From: Providencia vermicola
GTDB taxonomy: Bacteria; Pseudomonadota; Gammaproteobacteria; Enterobacterales; Enterobacteriaceae
NCBI RefSeq assembly: GCF_010748935.1
Contig: NZ_CP048796.1
Span: forward strand, 3,971,001-4,035,000
DNA length: 64,000 nt
Reading direction: 5' to 3'
The notes under the pieces were generated by a model, which searched no databases, was not told the DNA's origin, and saw only the letters and a list, made by a program, of their open reading frames with translations. Position 1 is the stretch's first letter; each line of letters starts with the position of its first letter. Shown in pieces: positions 60,407 through 64,000 of the stretch. Made by a program: the position numbers and the translations under genes.

Positions 60407-61633
60407 ATGACGGAACAAAATAATTCTACCGAAACGGTTAATAATGAAACTGTCGCGGAAACCCCAAAAAACCGCCAACCTAAGCCGTCTTCGGAGCAAA
60501 AACGTTCTGGTCTCATCGGTAGTGCCATCGCTATCGCAATTAACATCGCCATTGGTGGTGGTATTTATTATTTTACTCAACAAAGTAATGCGCAACTCGT
60601 GAATGAAAATAACGAATTGAAGCAACAGTTGAATGATTTAGCCGAACAGCAAAAAGTTGACCGCCAGCGCTTGGATGCGCTGTTCGCCTCACAGTCAGAA
60701 ATCAAAACACAGACTCGTGAATATGAAGAGCAGCTCAACCGTCATATGCAAGAGCTACAAGCACATGTTAATACGCTCTCAAGCTCAGATGTTAAAAGTT
60801 GGTTGCTGGCACAGGCTGATTTTATGGTCAAAATGGCAGGAAGAAAATTATGGAATGATCACGACCCAGTCACGGCCGCGGTACTCTTAAAAAGTGCGGA
60901 TTCTAGTCTTGCTGAAATGAATGACCCTAGCCTGCTTGATATCCGTAAAGCCATTAAAAATGATATTGCTAGCTTAGCGGCGATCAATCAAGTCGATTAT
61001 GACGGTATTATTCTTCGTTTGAATCAATTGAGTAATGAAGTCGATAACTTGCGCCTCAATGAGATTAACAGCGGTGATGTGAAAGCTGAAGATGAAGGAG
61101 AAGTCTCCAGCGATATCGCGGATTGGAAGCAAAATCTATCACGGAGTTGGAAAAACTTTACTAATGATTTTATCACCGTACGTGCTCGTGACGGTTCAGA
61201 AGCCCCATTATTGGCCCCAAATCAAGATATCTATCTACGTGAAAACATTCGTTCTCAATTGTTGATCGCTGCACAAGCGGTGCCTAGATATCAAGAAGAA
61301 ACCTATAAACAGTCACTCGAACAAGTTTCTACTTGGGTTCGTGCTTATTTTGATGTTAACGCTCCGGCAACAAAAGCCTTCTTAGCTGAAGTTGATGATT
61401 TAATAAATCAACCGATCGCGACTGAGATGCCTGATGCTTTAGAAAGCCAACCTAAACTTGAAAAAGTAATGCAAACACGCGTTCGTAATCTTTTGGCACA
61501 GTCAGAAGAAGTGGCTAATACGCCTGCTGAAGCTGCACCAACAGAAGAAAAACAGCCTGAAAAAGCGGTCGCAAAACCTGAAGATTCAGAGGCAGCACCT
61601 CTTGATGCACCAGCCAATGAGCAGAAGGGGTAA
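60407..61633 (+). CDS. hemX: HemX inner-membrane protein
   Basis: 408 residues. Cytoplasmic Asn/Lys/Pro-rich N-terminus, one membrane helix ([22 protein letters not shown], about 35-56, read in two parts), a long coiled coil (about 60-125), a periplasmic helical domain and a Glu/Ala/Pro tail. It has no methyltransferase motif despite old annotations; its role in haem synthesis is unclear, perhaps a scaffold for HemY. Confidence 0.92.
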   Translation: MTEQNNSTETVNNETVAETPKNRQPKPSSEQKRSGLIGSAIAIAINIAIGGGIYYFTQQSNAQLVNENNELKQQLNDLAEQQKVDRQRLDALFASQSEIKTQTREYEEQLNRHMQELQAHVNTLSSSDVKSWLLAQADFMVKMAGRKLWNDHDPVTAAVLLKSADSSLAEMNDPSLLDIRKAIKNDIASLAAINQVDYDGIILRLNQLSNEVDNLRLNEINSGDVKAEDEGEVSSDIADWKQNLSRSWKNFTNDFITVRARDGSEAPLLAPNQDIYLRENIRSQLLIAAQAVPRYQEETYKQSLEQVSTWVRAYFDVNAPATKAFLAEVDDLINQPIATEMPDALESQPKLEKVMQTRVRNLLAQSEEVANTPAEAAPTEEKQPEKAVAKPEDSEAAPLDAPANEQKG

Positions 61634-61635
61634 TT

Positions 61636-62829
61636 ATGATTAAAGTACTGATCCTTTTTATTGTGCTTATCGCTGGTATTATCTTAGGCCCTCTCTTAGC
61701 GGGCCACCAAGGTTATGTTTTCATCCGTACAGATGATTATGATATCACCACCAGTGTCACTAACTTAGTGCTGTGCTTTGTGTTGCTCCAGTTTGTCCTG
61801 CTGTTCCTTGGCTGGTGTTACCGTCGTTTTATTAGCACCACTTCACGAACTAAAGGCTGGGTCAGTGGGCGTAAGTACCATAAAGCGCATTCACAAACAC
61901 AAAAAGCCTTACTCAAACTTGCCGAAGGCGATTTCGACCAAGTTGAAAAACTGATGAGTAAACACGCGGATTTTTCTCAGCAGCCAGTGATTAACTATTT
62001 ACTTGCCGCTGAAGCGGCACAACAGCGTGGAGATGAGCATCGAACTCATCAATACCTCAATAGAGCCGCCGAAGTTGCCGGCAACGACCAACTTCCCGTC
62101 GATATCAGTCGTGTTCGTATTCAATTGGCTGAAGGCGAAGTGTATGCGGCTCGAACGGGGGTCGATAAACTTCTCGATCAAGCACCCCGCCACCCTGAAG
62201 TACTACGTCTTGCTGAACAAGCCTACTTACGTTCAGGGGCTTATCAGGCACTGATTGAACTGCTACCGATTATGGCGAAAACACAACTTCATAACGAAGA
62301 TGAGTTAGAGGCATTAAAACTGAAAGCTTATAAGGGCTTGATGAATCAATGTATGGCTGAAAATGGTAGTGAAGGCTTGAAACAGTGGTGGAAAGCTCAG
62401 CCACGAAAAATCCGTCATGAAACGGCTTTACAGTCCTTCTTAGCTGAACATTTGATTGAATGTGATGATATCGAAAGTGCTGAAAAAATTGTGATTGATG
62501 GTTTGAAACAGCAATATGATGAGCGCTTATTACTCCTCGCACCAAGACTCCGTAGCGATAAACCAGAACAGCTTGAGAAAGTATTAAAGCAACTGGTTAA
62601 GCAGTCAGGAGCAACACCATTACTCAATAGTACAATGGGGCAAATCGCATTACAGCATGCGCAATGGGAACACGCAGAGACTTATTTCAAAGCCGCATTA
62701 GCGCAACGTTTTGATGCTCATGATGCCGCTTGGTTAGCCGATGCCCTCGATAAACTGCACAAAGCAGAGGAAGCCGCTAAAATACGTCAAGAAGCCTTAC
62801 TGCATTCACTCAAAAAAGAACGTTCTTAA
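61636..62829 (+). CDS. hemY: HemY, TPR membrane protein of haem synthesis
   Basis: 397 residues. Two N-terminal membrane helices (VLILFIVLIAGIILGPLLAG and VLCFVLLQFVLLFLGWCY) and a TPR-rich periplasmic or cytoplasmic body (NYLLAAEAAQQRGDEHRTHQ; HAQWEHAETYFKAAL). Unrelated to the oxidase also called HemY in Gram-positive bacteria. Last gene of hemCDXY, followed by a strong terminator. Confidence 0.95.
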   Translation: MIKVLILFIVLIAGIILGPLLAGHQGYVFIRTDDYDITTSVTNLVLCFVLLQFVLLFLGWCYRRFISTTSRTKGWVSGRKYHKAHSQTQKALLKLAEGDFDQVEKLMSKHADFSQQPVINYLLAAEAAQQRGDEHRTHQYLNRAAEVAGNDQLPVDISRVRIQLAEGEVYAARTGVDKLLDQAPRHPEVLRLAEQAYLRSGAYQALIELLPIMAKTQLHNEDELEALKLKAYKGLMNQCMAENGSEGLKQWWKAQPRKIRHETALQSFLAEHLIECDDIESAEKIVIDGLKQQYDERLLLLAPRLRSDKPEQLEKVLKQLVKQSGATPLLNSTMGQIALQHAQWEHAETYFKAALAQRFDAHDAAWLADALDKLHKAEEAAKIRQEALLHSLKKERS

Positions 62830-62853
62830 AAACTATTTTGAAATATATAAACG

Positions 62854-62884
62854 AAAAACTCCACTTTATAAGTGGAGTTTTTTT
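62854..62884 (+). terminator. Rho-independent terminator after hemCDXY
   Basis: AAAAACTCCACTT / AAGTGGAGTTTTT, a stem of more than ten pairs with a short TATA loop, running into TTTTTTT. 25 bases after the hemY stop. Confidence 0.9.
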
Positions 62885-63158
62885 ATCCGCTATTTTTATT
62901 CTAAATACCATCATATTTAATCAAACATTTTTATCACTCATAATATGATTAACAGTATTAGCCTAATTAAACTTATTTAAATACATTATATTGACGGCTG
63001 TTATCAGTCGCCATGATATTTAAAAAGCACAAATTAGACTGAAAAACGCCTAATTGTTGTATAACATCAAACAAAATAACGGTTGTTCTGTAATATACCA
63101 TTTACATAGTGTATAAATAATACATTGTTTTTGATTTAATCGAACTCAGGACATCTAC
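62885..63158. other. AT-rich spacer before a small membrane-protein gene
   Basis: No gene seen. Presumably contains the promoter of the gene at 63159. Confidence 0.45.
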
Positions 63159-63386
63159 ATGAATGTAATTAAAACTATTTGGCGCTGGATCATTTCAACC
63201 CCGAATCGACTACAAGTATTTTTCGACCTGCTACTTTTAATTCTGTCACCTTTTGTTTTTATCTCTATCATTGGTTTCGATACTGTTGATCTAAATAAAG
63301 ACGTTTTCATCATTACATTTATTATTTTGTGTTATACCTACCTCACTCGCTGGTTCAGCAAGTGGTTTTGTAATCGCAAAAATTAA
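63159..63386 (+). CDS. Small membrane protein of unknown function
   Basis: 75 residues with two hydrophobic helices (VFFDLLLLILSPFVFISIIG and VFIITFIILCYTYLTRW) and a basic C-terminus (WFSKWFCNRKN). Binding site weak (CAGGACAT). I do not recognise it. It lies between hemY and the convergent GlmZ gene, where E. coli has no gene. Confidence 0.55.
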   Translation: MNVIKTIWRWIISTPNRLQVFFDLLLLILSPFVFISIIGFDTVDLNKDVFIITFIILCYTYLTRWFSKWFCNRKN

Positions 63387-63472
63387 TGTCATACAAATGA
63401 ATTTCTGATTTCCTTCCGTAACAGCATCATGCTGTACAGAGGGAAATCGCTCTAGTCGATGAGTTCATATAA

Positions 63473-63499
63473 AAAAAAACACCTGCCAGCAAGGCAGGT
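63473..63499 (-). terminator. GlmZ terminator
   Basis: Minus strand: perfect 9-bp stem ACACCTGCC-TTGCT-GGCAGGTGT followed by nine T (complement of the A-run at 63471-63479). Confidence 0.9.
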
Positions 63500-63679
63500 G
63501 TAAATATACAATCAGGTCTACAGACGGATGGTGCCTCACTCAACGTTTCGTCCACGGGTTGATGAGAAGAGGATTAGCTCTTGTTCATCTATATTGGACA
63601 ATAGGCACCGATAATCGGCTTTGCATCATTCCTGGGTTTATGAAGCATTGCTGTCATAATAAGTGGAATGAGCATCTAC
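63473..63679 (-). ncRNA. glmZ: Small RNA GlmZ
   Basis: Minus strand starts GTAGATGCTCATTCCA, as in E. coli GlmZ, keeps AAGCCG..ATCGGTGC in the middle and AACGTTGAGTGAGGCACC near the 3' part, and ends in a terminator ACACCTGCC / GGCAGGTGT plus T-run. Length about 207 nt, as in E. coli. GlmZ with Hfq activates glmS (glucosamine-6-phosphate synthase) and is cleaved with RapZ. Its position beyond hemY is conserved. Confidence 0.93.
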
Positions 63680-63690
63680 ACAATAGATAA

Positions 63691-63707
63691 TGCAGAATGC
63701 GTGCCAA
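63691..63707 (-). promoter_or_regulatory. sigma54 promoter of glmZ
   Basis: Minus strand TTGGCACGCATTCTGCA: -24 TTGGCACG and -12 CTGCA with the required spacing of GG and GC, ending about 12 bases before the GlmZ 5' end at 63679. Confidence 0.85.
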
Positions 63708-63852
63708 CTTTTTTTGAATGGCCTTTTTTCTTTCTATTATCCCATTTCATCGGAAAAAACACGCCTAACGCAATCCTAGCCGTTTTTATATAGTGCCATT
63801 TTCCCTCTGCCTTACATGAGGCTGTGTTAGCATCCTTTTTTAACAACAAAGC

Positions 63853-63965
63853 TGTCTCAATTCAGAGACATCAAAATCACCTTGATAATTTACTATTAAA
63901 AATCAATGTATTATATGTCTCCATTTGACGACACTGAGATACTGGTTTGTATCTATTTTGCGACA
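63853..63965. promoter_or_regulatory. Three GlrR (QseF) binding sites upstream of glmZ
   Basis: Palindromes TGTC-N10-GACA: 63853-63870 perfect, 63916-63933 perfect, and 63948-63965 with TGTA in the left half. An IHF-consensus match AATCAATGTATTA sits at 63901-63913. GlrR activates sigma54 promoters of glmY and, in many enterobacteria, glmZ through sites of this form. Confidence 0.85.
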
Positions 63966-64000
63966 CAGACGAATACATAGAAAAAATAACAAATATAAAC

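Overview
This 64 kb window is the chromosome of an enterobacterium of the Morganellaceae, most likely Providencia. The housekeeping proteins are close to those of E. coli in sequence and order, but the DNA is AT-rich. Two blocks that lie far apart in E. coli (the hflC-mscM block and the uvrD/cyaA/hem block) are joined here near 18-19 kb. No housekeeping gene carries a frameshift, so the many lesions in the accessory part are probably real decay rather than poor sequence.

Layout. 0-8 kb (minus strand): hflC (partial)-hflK-hflX-hfq-miaA-mutL-amiB-tsaE. nnr, which normally sits next to tsaE, is missing. 8-18 kb: queG, a DnaA-box cluster in the position of datA, three tRNA-Gly(GCC) genes, a small YhcN-type secreted protein, orn, rsgA, psd, mscM, a small membrane protein and a Sel1-repeat protein. 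19-25.6 kb: yigL-pldB-recQ (minus), pldA (minus), yigI and rarD (plus). 49-63.7 kb: uvrD (with a LexA box), yigB, xerC, yigA, dapF, lptM, cyaY, cyaA (TTG start, conserved CRP site), hemCDXY and the small RNA GlmZ.

25.6-49 kb is an accessory island between rarD and uvrD, where E. coli has corA. It starts with an APC permease and a YtcJ-type amidohydrolase, then the rtcB2-prfH ribosome-repair operon preceded by a 14-codon leader ORF with a strong ribosome binding site, then a 2-oxoglutarate/Fe(II) dioxygenase. The rest (33-47 kb) is a repeated array of type VI secretion lipase effectors (DUF2235/Tle1-like, GFSRG nucleophile motif), each preceded by an overlapping lipoprotein gene (DUF3304-like, probable immunity protein). 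Only one pair (44.05-47.0 kb) is intact. The others show an in-frame TGA, a truncation at a repeat, three separate lesions, or complete loss of the effector. Embedded in the array are a decayed plasmid replicon (Rep_3-type initiator, HTH partner, tandem repeats and a DnaA box), an orphan HigA-like antitoxin, a pore-forming colicin fragment, fragments of a two-partner-secretion (CdiB/CdiA-like) locus and an IS3-family orfA fragment. The island looks like a graveyard of interbacterial-competition genes carried in partly by a plasmid.

The best regulatory observations are GlmZ with a sigma54 promoter and three upstream GlrR-type palindromes, and the datA-like DnaA-box cluster next to the tRNA-Gly operon. 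All family calls are from reading the sequence; no database search was run.
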